64,000 nt of DNA from JARIHD01 sp035758825 (GCA_035758825.1 DASTWA010000008.1:124001-188000); one strand, 5' to 3'. Positions 41,692-50,130 are shown, numbered from the stretch's first letter. Notes: generated from the sequence alone by a model not told the origin. Translations and numbers: made by a program.

Positions 41692-42750
41692 CTAGCCCTT
41701 GAATTGCTTTAAGAATTCCAGTTTGCCGCTCTCGAAGTAGCGGATGTCCTCAACGCCGTACTTCATCATTACCAAGCGTTCGATGCCGCCGCCCCATGCA
41801 AAGCCTGTGTAGACGTTCGGATCAATGCCGGCCATAGAGAGCACATTGGGGTTGATCATGCCGCAGCCCAAAAGCTCGATCCAGCCGGTCTGGCCGCAAA
41901 TATGGCAGCCCTGCTTCTTGCAAAACGGACAGCTGAGCGCAAATTCAAAGCTCGGCTCGGTGAACGGGAAGTAAAACGGCTGGGTCTTGACCTCAAGCTC
42001 CTGCTGGTAATACTCCTGCAAAAAAGTTTTGAGGGTGGCAATCAGGTGCCCGGCGTGTACGCCCTTATCGACGTAAACACCTTCCAGCTGATAAAACGTG
42101 TGCTCGTGGCGGGCATCCAGGTCCTCGTTGCGGAACACCCGGCCGGGGATGACTGCCGCAATCGGGCGGCCTGCCTCCAGGTTGCCCAGGTATTGTTTGA
42201 GGACACGGTGCTGCATGGTGCTGGTGTGGGCTGGCGCGATAAACTGCTTGCCCTTGCCGTCGGTCTCTACCGTCATAAACGTATCGTAATCGTCACGCGC
42301 CGGGTGGCCTTCGGGGAAGTTCAAGACCTCGAACATGTGGTAGTCATCGTCCAGCTGCCGGCTCTCGACGGCCGTAAAGCCCATCCTGTAAAAGATATCC
42401 AAAACAGTCTTGAGCTCGGCCATTAACGGATGGATGCTACCGTCTTCGGCGTGCAGCAAAGCCGGTCGCTTGTCTGCCGGCGTGTTTACGTCAAAGGGCG
42501 CCGTTGCATCAATCGGCGGCAGCACCTCAGCCTGTTCCTGATGTTCGGAAACCAATTGTTCCAATTCCTTGCGCAGCTCGTTGATCTCCTTGCCAAAGGC
42601 GCCTCGCTCTTCTGGCGGCAAGGTTGGGATTTCGGCAAACAAGGCCTTTAGCTCCACCGCCTTTAAAATGTCGGATTTGTTGTCGAGTTCAGCCAGGCGG
42701 CCCTTAAGCTGAGCAGCGACATCAGCAATGCGTGGATTTTGGTAGCTCAT
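41692..42750 (-). CDS. pheS: Phenylalanyl-tRNA synthetase alpha subunit
   Basis: 352 aa. An N-terminal coiled coil (~8-85) is followed by the class II catalytic core: HPLMAELKTVLDIFYRMGFT, FPEGHPARDDYDTFMT, FRNEDLDARHEHTFYQLEGV (motif 2), PFYFPFTEPSFEFAL and GFAWGGGIERLVMMKYGV (motif 3). A C-x-x-C...C-x-x-C pair (LSCPFCKKQGCHICG) adds a zinc-like site. The start at 42750 is chosen because TATAAT (42761-42766) lies 10 nt upstream; extension to 42810 crosses this promoter. Confidence 0.96.
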   Translation of the reverse strand: MSYQNPRIADVAAQLKGRLAELDNKSDILKAVELKALFAEIPTLPPEERGAFGKEINELRKELEQLVSEHQEQAEVLPPIDATAPFDVNTPADKRPALLHAEDGSIHPLMAELKTVLDIFYRMGFTAVESRQLDDDYHMFEVLNFPEGHPARDDYDTFMTVETDGKGKQFIAPAHTSTMQHRVLKQYLGNLEAGRPIAAVIPGRVFRNEDLDARHEHTFYQLEGVYVDKGVHAGHLIATLKTFLQEYYQQELEVKTQPFYFPFTEPSFEFALSCPFCKKQGCHICGQTGWIELLGCGMINPNVLSMAGIDPNVYTGFAWGGGIERLVMMKYGVEDIRYFESGKLEFLKQFKG

Positions 42751-42760
42751 ATTAATCATG

Positions 42761-42788
42761 ATTATACCAGAGATGAATAGGATATAAT
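42761..42788. promoter_or_regulatory. Divergent promoters of pheS and yajQ
   Basis: TATAAT on the minus strand at 42761-42766 (pheS) and TATAAT on the plus strand at 42783-42788 (yajQ), 16 nt apart. The two -10 regions face away and exclude full -35 elements for each other. yajQ starts 6 nt after its hexamer. Confidence 0.7.
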
Positions 42789-42794
42789 GGGTGC

Positions 42795-43292
42795 ATGGCA
42801 AATTTCTCATTCGATATCGTCAGCGAATATGACAAGGCCGAGATGAACAATGTCTTCGACCAAACCCAGCGCGAACTCCAAAGCCGCTATGACTTTAAGG
42901 GAACGCCCGCCCAACTGGAGTGGCTGAACAGCGATAAGACGGGCATTAAAGTGACCGGCAACGGCGACTGGCAGATAGACGCCATCCTCGACATTTTCCG
43001 CAAAAAACTCGCCACCCGCGGCCAGAGCCAAAAAGTGCTCGACACCACCAAAGAGGTCGTCGAGAGTAACCTCAAGGCCACCAAAGAAGTCCCCTTCAAG
43101 CAAGGCCTGGACCAAGAGAAAGCCAAACAGATAACCAAATTACTCCGCGACGAATATCCCAAGGCAAAGGCCCAAATCCAAGGCGACGCCGTCCGCGTCA
43201 CCAGTAGCAGCAAAGACGAATTGCAAGGCGTCATCCAATTATTAAAGGGGAAGGATTTTGACTTTCCCCTTAACTTCACCAACTACCGCTAA
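42795..43292 (+). CDS. yajQ: YajQ-family nucleotide-binding protein
   Basis: 165 aa, the usual YajQ length. FSFDIVSEYDKAEMNNVFDQ, RYDFKGTPAQLEWLNSD, LDIFRKKLATRGQSQKVLD and VRVTSSSKDELQGVIQLLKG cover both ferredoxin-like repeats. Some family members bind cyclic di-GMP, others RNA or tRNA; the ligand here is unknown. Start 6 nt after TATAAT. Its stop abuts the stop of the convergent pspC gene (43292/43293). Confidence 0.93.
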   Translation: MANFSFDIVSEYDKAEMNNVFDQTQRELQSRYDFKGTPAQLEWLNSDKTGIKVTGNGDWQIDAILDIFRKKLATRGQSQKVLDTTKEVVESNLKATKEVPFKQGLDQEKAKQITKLLRDEYPKAKAQIQGDAVRVTSSSKDELQGVIQLLKGKDFDFPLNFTNYR

Positions 43293-44276
43293 TTACTCTT
43301 CCGAACGTTGGCTCGCTTCGTAACGGTCGCGTACGCCATAGACGGTGTCGGGACCGACTGCTGAGCCTACGCCGCCGGCCGCGATCATGATGCCCACCAG
43401 TGTTGCGGTCAGCCACCCGGGAATGCTCCACTTCCGGTTGATCATCGACATACCAGTACACAGCATCAGCAAACTGAGGATCGCAATGACCAGGACGGCC
43501 ATTGCCGTAAACAGTATCTCGCTTGAGCCTACCGGAAAGGCCACGGTCTGAGCGATAGCATCATCCCGATGAAAGAATAAATACGTCACCGCCATGGTAA
43601 GCGCCACAAACAGCGAAACAGCGACCGTCACGAATATCGATCCGATAACCGCCAAGACAATTTGTGCAGCACGCTCAAAGAGCGGTCCGACCGCTTTAGA
43701 GGCACGGTCAGCGGCACCTTTGACATCTGCACGGTCGACCAGTTCCTTAAGACTGTCGACCGTGACTGCTTTTCCCCGCATTTGCAGCCTTTCACTCGGC
43801 GTCTTGGCCTCGGGCACAACCAGCCAAAGCACCAGATACACCGGGATGGCAGCGCCGCCAAAGAGCAGTGCCAATACAAAGAGCAACCGGACGATCGTTA
43901 CGTCCACCCCAAAGTACGCAGCCAAACCCGAACAGACGCCGGCGACCATGGCATTGTCGGTGTCGCGGTATAGGCGCTTCTGCGGTGGCTCGGGCGCTTC
44001 CGGCTTGCCGTGTTGGTTTTCGTCATCCTTAAAATCACCAGGGTCACCCAATTGTTCCTTGAGGAATTCCACGTCTTCGGTCAATACGACCTTTTCGCCG
44101 CTCACACCGCGCTCCAATAGCAGTTCGGCCATTCGCGTCTCCACCTCTTTGAGCACTTCTGACTTGGCGCCGACCTGGGCCTCGATGGCCTCCAGGTACA
44201 CACGCAGCAAGCGATGTGCATCCACCGAGATCGTAAACGGCTGGCGGCCGAGGTGGATCTTTTTTATTTCGTTCAT
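43293..44276 (-). CDS. PspC-domain membrane protein
   Basis: 327 aa. An N-terminal cytoplasmic segment (~1-85, ending LKEQLGDPGDFKDDE) precedes PspC (~108-170): KRLYRDTDNAMVAGVCSGLA, AYFGVDVTIVRLLFVLALLF and PVYLVLWLVVPEAKTPSERL. Three or four further helices (~205-235, ~245-275, ~285-310) follow. PspC proteins sense or buffer membrane stress. The ATG overlaps the padR stop (ATGA), so this is the target or partner of the PadR-family regulator. Confidence 0.88.
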   Translation of the reverse strand: MNEIKKIHLGRQPFTISVDAHRLLRVYLEAIEAQVGAKSEVLKEVETRMAELLLERGVSGEKVVLTEDVEFLKEQLGDPGDFKDDENQHGKPEAPEPPQKRLYRDTDNAMVAGVCSGLAAYFGVDVTIVRLLFVLALLFGGAAIPVYLVLWLVVPEAKTPSERLQMRGKAVTVDSLKELVDRADVKGAADRASKAVGPLFERAAQIVLAVIGSIFVTVAVSLFVALTMAVTYLFFHRDDAIAQTVAFPVGSSEILFTAMAVLVIAILSLLMLCTGMSMINRKWSIPGWLTATLVGIMIAAGGVGSAVGPDTVYGVRDRYEASQRSEE

Positions 44277-44629
44277 GATACTCCTTTCTCCAATGACTTG
44301 ATCGATGCATGCAGGCGTTCGTAGGTTTGGCTAAGGCTTGCGAGGACAATTTTGCCTTCGTCGGTCAGCCAGTAATACTTACGCGGCGGCCCTTGCTCTG
44401 ATTCGCGCCACTCATATCCCAGCAGCTTATCACGCGCCAAACGGTTAAGGAGCGGGTACAGCGTCCCTTCTACCACAATCAGTTCGGCATCGTGCAACCT
44501 GCGGATGATGTCCGACGTATACACCTTACCCTTGGAGCAAAGCAGTAATACACAGTACACCAACATACCCTTGCGCATCTGCGTTTCGGACTGGTCAATG
44601 AATGGAGCATGCTCACTATTATTTTCCAT
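44273..44629 (-). CDS. PadR-family transcriptional regulator
   Basis: 118 aa. Winged helix with MRKGMLVYCVLLLCSKGKVY, TSDIIRRLHDAELIVVEGTL and YPLLNRLARDKLLGYEWRES, then GPPRKYYWLTDEGKIVLASL, which is the canonical PadR pattern. A short C-terminal helix (LSQTYERLHASIKSLEK) supports dimerisation. Cotranscribed with pspC. TTGACA-N17-TAACAT drives it, with a 21-bp palindrome over the -10, implying autorepression. Confidence 0.93.
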   Translation of the reverse strand: MENNSEHAPFIDQSETQMRKGMLVYCVLLLCSKGKVYTSDIIRRLHDAELIVVEGTLYPLLNRLARDKLLGYEWRESEQGPPRKYYWLTDEGKIVLASLSQTYERLHASIKSLEKGVS

Positions 44630-44632
44630 ACG

Positions 44633-44653
44633 GTACTATGTTATACAAGGTAC
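44633..44653. promoter_or_regulatory. Palindromic operator over the padR -10
   Basis: GTAC-TATGTTATACAAG-GTAC (44633-44653): outer GTAC repeats and an inner TGT/ACA pair make an imperfect 21-bp palindrome. It covers the -10 (44638-44643) of the padR promoter. Known PadR operators centre on ATGT-N8-ACAT-like pairs; this is a related inference. Confidence 0.6.
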
Positions 44654-44666
44654 TGTAATTTGTCAA
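44638..44666 (-). promoter_or_regulatory. padR-pspC promoter
   Basis: On the minus strand TTGACA (44661-44666), 17 nt, TAACAT (44638-44643), then 8 nt to the ATG. Confidence 0.75.
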
Positions 44667-44711
44667 TGGGTCTGTACCATAGGTCGAATGTCGTTGCTGT
44701 ATACTAAAAAC

Positions 44712-46034
44712 ATGAGCAACATCACGCCCGGAATCCGCGAGCGGGCTATCGAAGTACTGAAAAAGAACGATCGCGGCCTTTACACTATCCCCGCCGAAAA
44801 CCTGTACCCTCACCAATGGCTATGGGACAGTTCATTTATTGCCCTGGGCCAGCGGCACTACGATGTCGAACGGGCAAAAATGGAGATACTCAGTCTCTTT
44901 CGTGGCCAGTGGAGCAATGGCATGGTGCCGCACATGATATTTACGCGCGGGCATGAGTACCACCGAGACCACATGACCTGGCGCAGCTGGGTAAGCCCTT
45001 TTGCGCCCGACGACGCAATCACCAGCGGCATCACCCAGCCGCCCATGATTGCCGAATCGGTGGTCAAGATCGGCGAAAAACTATCGCTGGTCAACCGGCG
45101 GAGCTGGTATAAACAGATAATCCAAGGGCTTACCGCCTACCACCAATGGCTCTATACTGACCGGGATCCACACGGCGAGGGCCTGGTGCTCCAAATACAC
45201 CCGTGGGAAACAGGCCTGGACAACACGCCGCCCTGGATGGCCGAACTCCATGAACACTTGCTCCCCTGGTGGATTCGCATCCTGGACAAGACAAAACTCG
45301 AGGCCATTACCGGCCTATTCAGGCGCGACACGCGGATTGTCCCTCCGGCGCAGCGCTACATAAATATCGACGCCCTGGCGTTGTATGATGCCCAGCGCCG
45401 GCTGCGCCGCAAAGAATACGACATCAATAAGATACTCGACCACTCCCTGTTCGCGATCGAAGACCTCACCTTTAACTGTGTCTTAATCCGGGCCAACGAA
45501 CACCTAAAAAGCATTGCCAAGACACTGCGTATGGACCTGCCCGAAGACCTTGTGCGCCGCATGGACAAGACGGTCAAAGCATTCGCCGGCCTGTGGGATC
45601 CATACACCGAGCAGTACTATTCACGGGATTTTGTAACCCACCGGCTGCTCAAAGAGCCGAGCATCGCCGCGCTTATTCCGCTATATACAGGTGTAATCAG
45701 CAAGGAGCGGGCGGCTATTTTGGTCAAAATGCTCGAAAACGAGCATATTTTTGGCCCGCCGCATCCCGTCCCCAGCGTTCCGCTTAATTCGCCGCGCTTT
45801 GATGCCCAACGCTACTGGCAGGGTCCGACATGGTTTAACACCAACTGGCTCGTTGTCGACGGGCTCCGGCGCTATGGCTACAAAGACCACGCCGAAGCAC
45901 TCATCGAAAGCTCGCTCGAGCTCCTGCGCGACGGACATTTTAATGAATACTTCAACCCCCTGACCGGCGAACCCCTGGGCGCGCCGAACTTCAGCTGGAC
46001 GGCTGCCGTCGCCCTCGACTGGATCAAATCGTAG
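44712..46034 (+). CDS. GH63/MGH1-like glycoside hydrolase
   Basis: 440 aa, (alpha/alpha)6 barrel-like. ENLYPHQWLWDSSFIALGQR (WDS acid-site region), QWSNGMVPHMIF, IHPWETGLDNTPPW, RYWQGPTWFNTNWLVVDGLR and FNEYFNPLTGEPLGAPNFSW then TAAVALDWI are typical of mannosylglycerate-hydrolase-like and trehalase-like enzymes. No signal peptide, so cytosolic. Substrate unknown (glucosylglycerate, mannosylglycerate or trehalose types are candidates). The start at 44712 follows TATACT by 6 nt; the ORF to 44505 crosses padR's promoter and is rejected. Confidence 0.85.
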   Translation: MSNITPGIRERAIEVLKKNDRGLYTIPAENLYPHQWLWDSSFIALGQRHYDVERAKMEILSLFRGQWSNGMVPHMIFTRGHEYHRDHMTWRSWVSPFAPDDAITSGITQPPMIAESVVKIGEKLSLVNRRSWYKQIIQGLTAYHQWLYTDRDPHGEGLVLQIHPWETGLDNTPPWMAELHEHLLPWWIRILDKTKLEAITGLFRRDTRIVPPAQRYINIDALALYDAQRRLRRKEYDINKILDHSLFAIEDLTFNCVLIRANEHLKSIAKTLRMDLPEDLVRRMDKTVKAFAGLWDPYTEQYYSRDFVTHRLLKEPSIAALIPLYTGVISKERAAILVKMLENEHIFGPPHPVPSVPLNSPRFDAQRYWQGPTWFNTNWLVVDGLRRYGYKDHAEALIESSLELLRDGHFNEYFNPLTGEPLGAPNFSWTAAVALDWIKS

Positions 46035-46037
46035 CGG

Positions 46038-47252
46038 TTATTCCAGCAAAGAAGCGTTTTCGGCGGTAGATACCGTTTTGTCGGCCAAACGTTGGACCTT
46101 GCCAAGCTTTGACTCGATATTCCGGCTCTTGGCGCTGGCCGAATCAATGGTATTGGTGGCCTGCACCAATTTTTCGCGGGTTTTGTCGAGGAGGTCGCCA
46201 AACTTCCCGAACTCACCCTTAATAACCGTCAGCAATTCCCAGACTTGGCTGGTTTGCTCGGCAATTGCCAGCGTGCGGAAGCCCAGCTGATAACTGCTCA
46301 GGATGGCCGCAATCGTCGTCGGGCCGGCAATTGTTACGCGGTATTCGTGCTGCAATTGCTCAAAAAGTCCCGGCGTCCGCAAAATTTCGGCATACAGGCC
46401 TTCGGTCGGAACATACAGGACGGCAAAATCGGTAGTCTTTGGCGGCTGGATGTACTTTTCTTTTATGCCCTTGGCCTCAAGTTTGATGCGATTAATGAGC
46501 GCCTTGTGGGCGGCTTCGATACCCGGCATGTCGGCCTTTTCCTGGGCGGCGACCAGGCGCTGGTAATCTTCCAGAGGAAACTTGGCGTCAATCGGCAGAT
46601 AAATGAACCCTGCCTTCGAGCTCTTATCGGGCAGCTTGATCGCAAAGTCAACTGCGTCACGGCTGCCGGGTTTAAGCATGACCTGCGCGTCATAATGGTC
46701 CTTAATAAAAACCTGCTCCAGTAAATTCTGCAATTGGACCTCGCCCCATGTGCCGCGCGTCTTAACATTGGTCAGGACGCGCTTAAAGTCGCTGACGTCA
46801 CTGGCCAGGCCCTGCATCTCGCCCAAGCCGCGCTGCACCTGCTCGAGGCGTTCACTAACAAGCTTAAAGCTCTGTCCCAAGCGCTTTTCAAGCGTGCTTT
46901 GCAATTTTTCGTCAACCGTGGCCCGCATCTTTTCGAGTTTTTCGGCGTTATCGCGCTGCAGGGTCTCCAGGCGGCCTTCTACCGTCTTGCGGATATGTTC
47001 GAGTTTTTCGTCGTTCTTGTCGCGGAGCTGCTCCAGGCGCTTATCGAGTGATTCGCGGGTCTGGTTGATGCCGGTCGTAACCTCTAGGCGCAAGTCTTTA
47101 TTGGCCTCGGCAAATTCCTTGCGGCTCATGGCAAATTCTTCGCGCAGTGACCGGTCGAGCTTTTCGTTGCCGCCACTGCCCGACAAAAGCTTGATGATAT
47201 AGGCGATGCCCAAGATGTTGATTGTCCCCAAGACGATAATTACAAATGTCAT
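46038..47252 (-). CDS. rmuC: DNA recombination protein RmuC
   Basis: 404 aa. N-terminal membrane helix (~2-22 FVIIVLGTINILGIAYIIKL), a coiled coil (~30-150, with repeated LEQLRDKNDEKLEHIRKT-type heptads), and the RmuC nuclease-like domain: VKTRGTWGEVQLQNLLEQVF, DFAIKLPDKSS, LPIDAKFPLEDYQRL and FAVLYVPTEGLYAEIL. Limits inversion and recombination at inverted repeats in E. coli. It follows a terminator of the PAP2 gene. Confidence 0.95.
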   Translation of the reverse strand: MTFVIIVLGTINILGIAYIIKLLSGSGGNEKLDRSLREEFAMSRKEFAEANKDLRLEVTTGINQTRESLDKRLEQLRDKNDEKLEHIRKTVEGRLETLQRDNAEKLEKMRATVDEKLQSTLEKRLGQSFKLVSERLEQVQRGLGEMQGLASDVSDFKRVLTNVKTRGTWGEVQLQNLLEQVFIKDHYDAQVMLKPGSRDAVDFAIKLPDKSSKAGFIYLPIDAKFPLEDYQRLVAAQEKADMPGIEAAHKALINRIKLEAKGIKEKYIQPPKTTDFAVLYVPTEGLYAEILRTPGLFEQLQHEYRVTIAGPTTIAAILSSYQLGFRTLAIAEQTSQVWELLTVIKGEFGKFGDLLDKTREKLVQATNTIDSASAKSRNIESKLGKVQRLADKTVSTAENASLLE

Positions 47253-47294
47253 GTATCTATTGTACCCCTTTTACCACGAGAGAACGAACCGCCT

Positions 47295-47324
47295 AAAAAG
47301 ACCCGGGTTATGCAGCCCAGGTCT
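47295..47324 (-). terminator. Intrinsic terminator
   Basis: On the minus strand AGACCTGGG (47316-47324 complement), loop, CCCGGGTCT (47299-47307 complement) with one G-T pair, then TTTTT. It ends the PAP2 transcript before rmuC. Between 47325 and 47407 nothing else is seen. Confidence 0.8.
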
Positions 47325-47407
47325 TACGGAAGTCTCTCACTTCCAAAAATATTGTATGCCAGCATCCGTGCAAGCACAAGCATTTAATGTACACCCGAAA
47401 GCCTATA

Positions 47408-48070
47408 TCAGTCGAGCCGCAAAAACACCTTTAGGGGCTGCGGCAAAATACGCACGAACGAGATAACGCCTACGCCAATCGCAAAACCGCCGACAACATC
47501 AAGCGGCATGTGTACTCCCAAATACACTCTTGACAGCCCCATGAGAATTATCGGAATAGGGATAATCCAGCGCCAACGCCACGGCAGATACGGCAGCAAG
47601 GCAAGCATCAGGACGGTCATGATCATGGTATGACCGGACGGAAAGCCCATACTCGTCTCGGAGGCGCGGGCGTGCACATCACCAAGCAGTACATCAGGGC
47701 GTCCCCGCTCTACAACGTGCTTGGCAATAAAACTGACGGCATAGCCGCCGATCGAACAGACGGCTAACCGCCACGACAGGCGATACATCCGAAAAATAAA
47801 GGCGAGGGCCACAGCCACGGCAGCTATCCACAGGCTTTCGTGAAAAATTGTGGCCGTCAAAAAGAAGTGGTACCAACTTTCGGACCAACTATTAACCGAA
47901 TGGAATAGGGTTACTTCCCAACCGGGCACTTGCTGGTTCCACACCAGTGCGGCAGAACCAAAAAATAACAGCACAGCACCCACCAGGCCGCCGAAGTACA
48001 ATTTTCCGTGGCCATGATATGGGGTTATGTCGGTTTTTGGTTGTTTCATTTTTGGCTTGGTGGGTTTCAT
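47408..48070 (-). CDS. PAP2-family membrane phosphatase
   Basis: 220 aa with about six membrane helices. The phosphatase triplet is complete: KHVVERGRPD (K-x6-RP), GFPSGHTM (PSGH) and SRVYLGVHMPLDVVGGF (SR-x5-H-x3-D). Could act on undecaprenyl pyrophosphate or phosphatidic acid. The ATG lies 10 nt after TATACT, a nearly leaderless form. Ends in a strong terminator. Confidence 0.93.
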   Translation of the reverse strand: MKPTKPKMKQPKTDITPYHGHGKLYFGGLVGAVLLFFGSAALVWNQQVPGWEVTLFHSVNSWSESWYHFFLTATIFHESLWIAAVAVALAFIFRMYRLSWRLAVCSIGGYAVSFIAKHVVERGRPDVLLGDVHARASETSMGFPSGHTMIMTVLMLALLPYLPWRWRWIIPIPIILMGLSRVYLGVHMPLDVVGGFAIGVGVISFVRILPQPLKVFLRLD

Positions 48071-48156
48071 ATTGTTTTTAAGTATAGCATTTTTGAGGCG
48101 AAAAGGCGGTAAGCCTATCTGTTAACCTCATCACAGATAAAATTCCTTACAACACC

Positions 48157-48162
48157 TATAAT
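48157..48162 (+). promoter_or_regulatory. pyrD -10 element followed by an ATG-TAA pair
   Basis: TATAAT at 48157-48162; 5 nt later comes ATG immediately followed by TAA (48168-48173). In this window genes start 6-8 nt after such hexamers, so the first start-like codon on the mRNA is this minimal ATG-stop. The pyrD frame opens downstream. Confidence 0.5.
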
Positions 48163-48249
48163 AACTAATGTAACCATAAAGGATACGAGGCTCTGAACAC
48201 CTTACTTAGTAGTTTTAGCGGCCGTGTATATCGGACGGTAGTAAAGCCT

Positions 48250-49326
48250 GTGCTATTCCGCCGCCACCCCGATAACGTACACGGCGCTATGATCCGGACC
48301 AGCAATGTCTTTCAAAAGGCACCTGGCCTAAAGAAGCTAGTCCACCATGCATGGGCGTATCAGAACCCCGACCTTTTATCACAGACCATTCACGGCATCC
48401 GTTTTTCCAATCCCATCGGTCTGTCAGCTGGCCTCGATGCCAACTTTGAACTCGTGCCCACGCTTAAGGCCATAGGTTTCGGCTTCATGGAAGGCGGCTC
48501 ACTCACCTTCAGGCCTTGCGTGGGCAACCCCCGGCCCTGGTTTCATCGATTGCCTGATGCCAAGGCTCTGGTGGTCAACAAAGGATTAGCCAATGAAGGC
48601 GTTGATGCCATCATTAAACGCATCAAATCCTATCCTAGCCGCACCTTTCGTGACTTTCCTTTGAATATTTCTGTCGCCAAAACCAACTCCAAAGAAGCCA
48701 GCAGCGAAGATGATGCGGTTGCCGACTACATCGGCAGCTTGCGCAAAATACAATCCTCGCGCGTCGGTGATATGATCACCCTCAACATATCGTGCCCCAA
48801 TACCTACGGCGGCGAACCGTTTACGGCGCCCGGGCGATTAGAACACCTACTCAAAGAAGTTGACGAACTTGCCCTGAATAATCCGGTATTCGTAAAAATG
48901 CCCTCCGACCTGGATTGGGAGACATTCGATTCGCTTCTTGCGGTGATTGTCCGTCACCGCATTGCCGGCGTTACGGTTAGCAATCTGACCAAAAAACGCG
49001 AACCTTACGAAACGGATGGCAGCCTGCCCAAAAGCATCGAGGGCAAACTCAGCGGCAAGCCGACGTTTGACGCCAGCAACCAGCTCATATCCCATACCTA
49101 CCACAAGTACGGCCACCGCTTAACGATCATCGGTGTTGGCGGGGTCTTCTCTGCAGAAGACGCTTACACCAAGATCAAGCTTGGGGCCAGCCTGGTAGAA
49201 CTGATAACCGGCATGATTTTTGAGGGCCCGCAGCTCATAGGCCAGATCAATCACGGCTTGGCACAGCTACTCGAAAAAGACGGCTTCAAGCAAGTCTCCG
49301 ACGCCATCGGCAAAGCCCGCATCTAA
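48250..49326 (+). CDS. pyrD: Dihydroorotate dehydrogenase (quinone-type)
   Basis: 358 aa from the GTG. FMN TIM barrel of pyrimidine synthesis: NPIGLSAGLDANFELVPTLK, FMEGGSLTFRPCVGNPRPWF, VVNKGLANEGVDAI, LNISVAKTNSK, ITLNISCPNTYGGEPF and IIGVGGVFSAEDAYTKIKLG. Catalytic Ser of class 2 enzymes is in NISCPN (the position is N-I-S). In frame upstream, codons 48193-48249 encode LNTLLSSFSGRVYRTVVKPV, which fits the membrane-associated N-terminal helix of class 2 PyrD but has no ATG/GTG/TTG; only CTG at 48193 follows an AAGGA. The true start is therefore uncertain. The quinone type is odd for a cell without visible respiration. Confidence 0.88.
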   Translation: MLFRRHPDNVHGAMIRTSNVFQKAPGLKKLVHHAWAYQNPDLLSQTIHGIRFSNPIGLSAGLDANFELVPTLKAIGFGFMEGGSLTFRPCVGNPRPWFHRLPDAKALVVNKGLANEGVDAIIKRIKSYPSRTFRDFPLNISVAKTNSKEASSEDDAVADYIGSLRKIQSSRVGDMITLNISCPNTYGGEPFTAPGRLEHLLKEVDELALNNPVFVKMPSDLDWETFDSLLAVIVRHRIAGVTVSNLTKKREPYETDGSLPKSIEGKLSGKPTFDASNQLISHTYHKYGHRLTIIGVGGVFSAEDAYTKIKLGASLVELITGMIFEGPQLIGQINHGLAQLLEKDGFKQVSDAIGKARI

Positions 49327-49703
49327 TCTTTTGATTGTTCCTGGCGCTGATTGTCACGCTCGGTCATACGGGCAATAATCGGCTTGGTGGCCTGCCTGGC
49401 GACAACATTGACAAAGCCCAAGATAAACCCGACACCAACCAGCACGTACGCCGTCGTAAATAGCCGACTGATGTCATTGGTCGGGTGCAAGTCGCCATAC
49501 CCGACAGTGGTAAGGGTCGCGACGCAGAAATATAACGCCTGGATGAAATCCCAGCCTTCGACAATCATATAAAACGCAACGCCGGCCATAATGATAATGC
49601 CGCCGAAAAACATCAGGCCCCGTAGCTCCCAATCGCGGAAGCCGCGCCGAAGGTCGGCAGACGCAGCGGCTACTCCGCGGCCAAAGTTTTTATTTTTTTG
49701 CAT
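49323..49703 (-). CDS. Two-helix potassium channel subunit
   Basis: 126 aa. Two membrane helices flank a pore loop: ELRGLMFFGGIIIMAGVAFY (~24-45), CVATLTTVGYGDLHPTND with the TVGYGD selectivity filter, and RLFTTAYVLVGVGFILGFVN (~77-98). A KcsA/MthK-like Ion_trans_2 pore without a visible RCK domain. The start at 49703 follows AAGGAG by 6 nt; upstream ATGs are rejected. Its 3' end overlaps pyrD by 4 nt (convergent). Confidence 0.9.
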   Translation of the reverse strand: MQKNKNFGRGVAAASADLRRGFRDWELRGLMFFGGIIIMAGVAFYMIVEGWDFIQALYFCVATLTTVGYGDLHPTNDISRLFTTAYVLVGVGFILGFVNVVARQATKPIIARMTERDNQRQEQSKD

Positions 49704-49743
49704 TACCATCTCCTTTCGACAGCCTGTGCCCTGTCCCAACTGA

Positions 49744-50130
49744 CTATTTGCTTTTCCATTTATCCTCCAGGGCATAAATGGCTGGATGATCCAAGCCAAA
49801 ATAATGGGCTACTTCGTGCCACAGGGTATGCTTGACTTGTGCCCGAAGCTCGGTATAAGAGCTGACATGGTTTAGAACGGGCAGTTTAAATATGGTTATT
49901 TTATCCGGCGGGAAGCCCGTCACCCCCTGCCGCTTAGCAAGCGGTATGCCTTCGTAAAGGCCAAATAAACTTTGGTCGTGGCGAAGACGAAGTAGCTCCC
50001 GCTGTTCGGGGGTCGGCTCATCAGCGTACACGATGGCGACATTCCTGACCGCATCCATATGTTCACGAGGCAGCTCATCCATTACTTCGGCTATTAACGC
50101 CGAGAACTGCTCGTCAGTAATATCTATCAT
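49744..50130 (-). CDS. Zincin-like metallopeptidase family protein
   Basis: 128 aa. The C-terminal HTLWHEVAHYFGLDHPAIYA gives HE-x-x-H-x-x-G-x-x-H, a complete metzincin-like zinc site. ITDEQFSALIAEVMDELPRE and KITIFKLPVLNH match the small Zincin_1 (DUF1025) group. Peptidase activity is not proven for the family. The start lies 6 nt after TACAAT (50137-50142); the ORF extends to 50178 but that start precedes the -10. Upstream of the channel gene by 40 nt. Confidence 0.85.
   Translation of the reverse strand: MIDITDEQFSALIAEVMDELPREHMDAVRNVAIVYADEPTPEQRELLRLRHDQSLFGLYEGIPLAKRQGVTGFPPDKITIFKLPVLNHVSSYTELRAQVKHTLWHEVAHYFGLDHPAIYALEDKWKSK

Noticed and set aside
44505..44711. Longer start of the GH63-like hydrolase
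   Set aside because: The extension runs antisense through padR and its promoter; TATACT lies 6 nt before the ATG at 44712.
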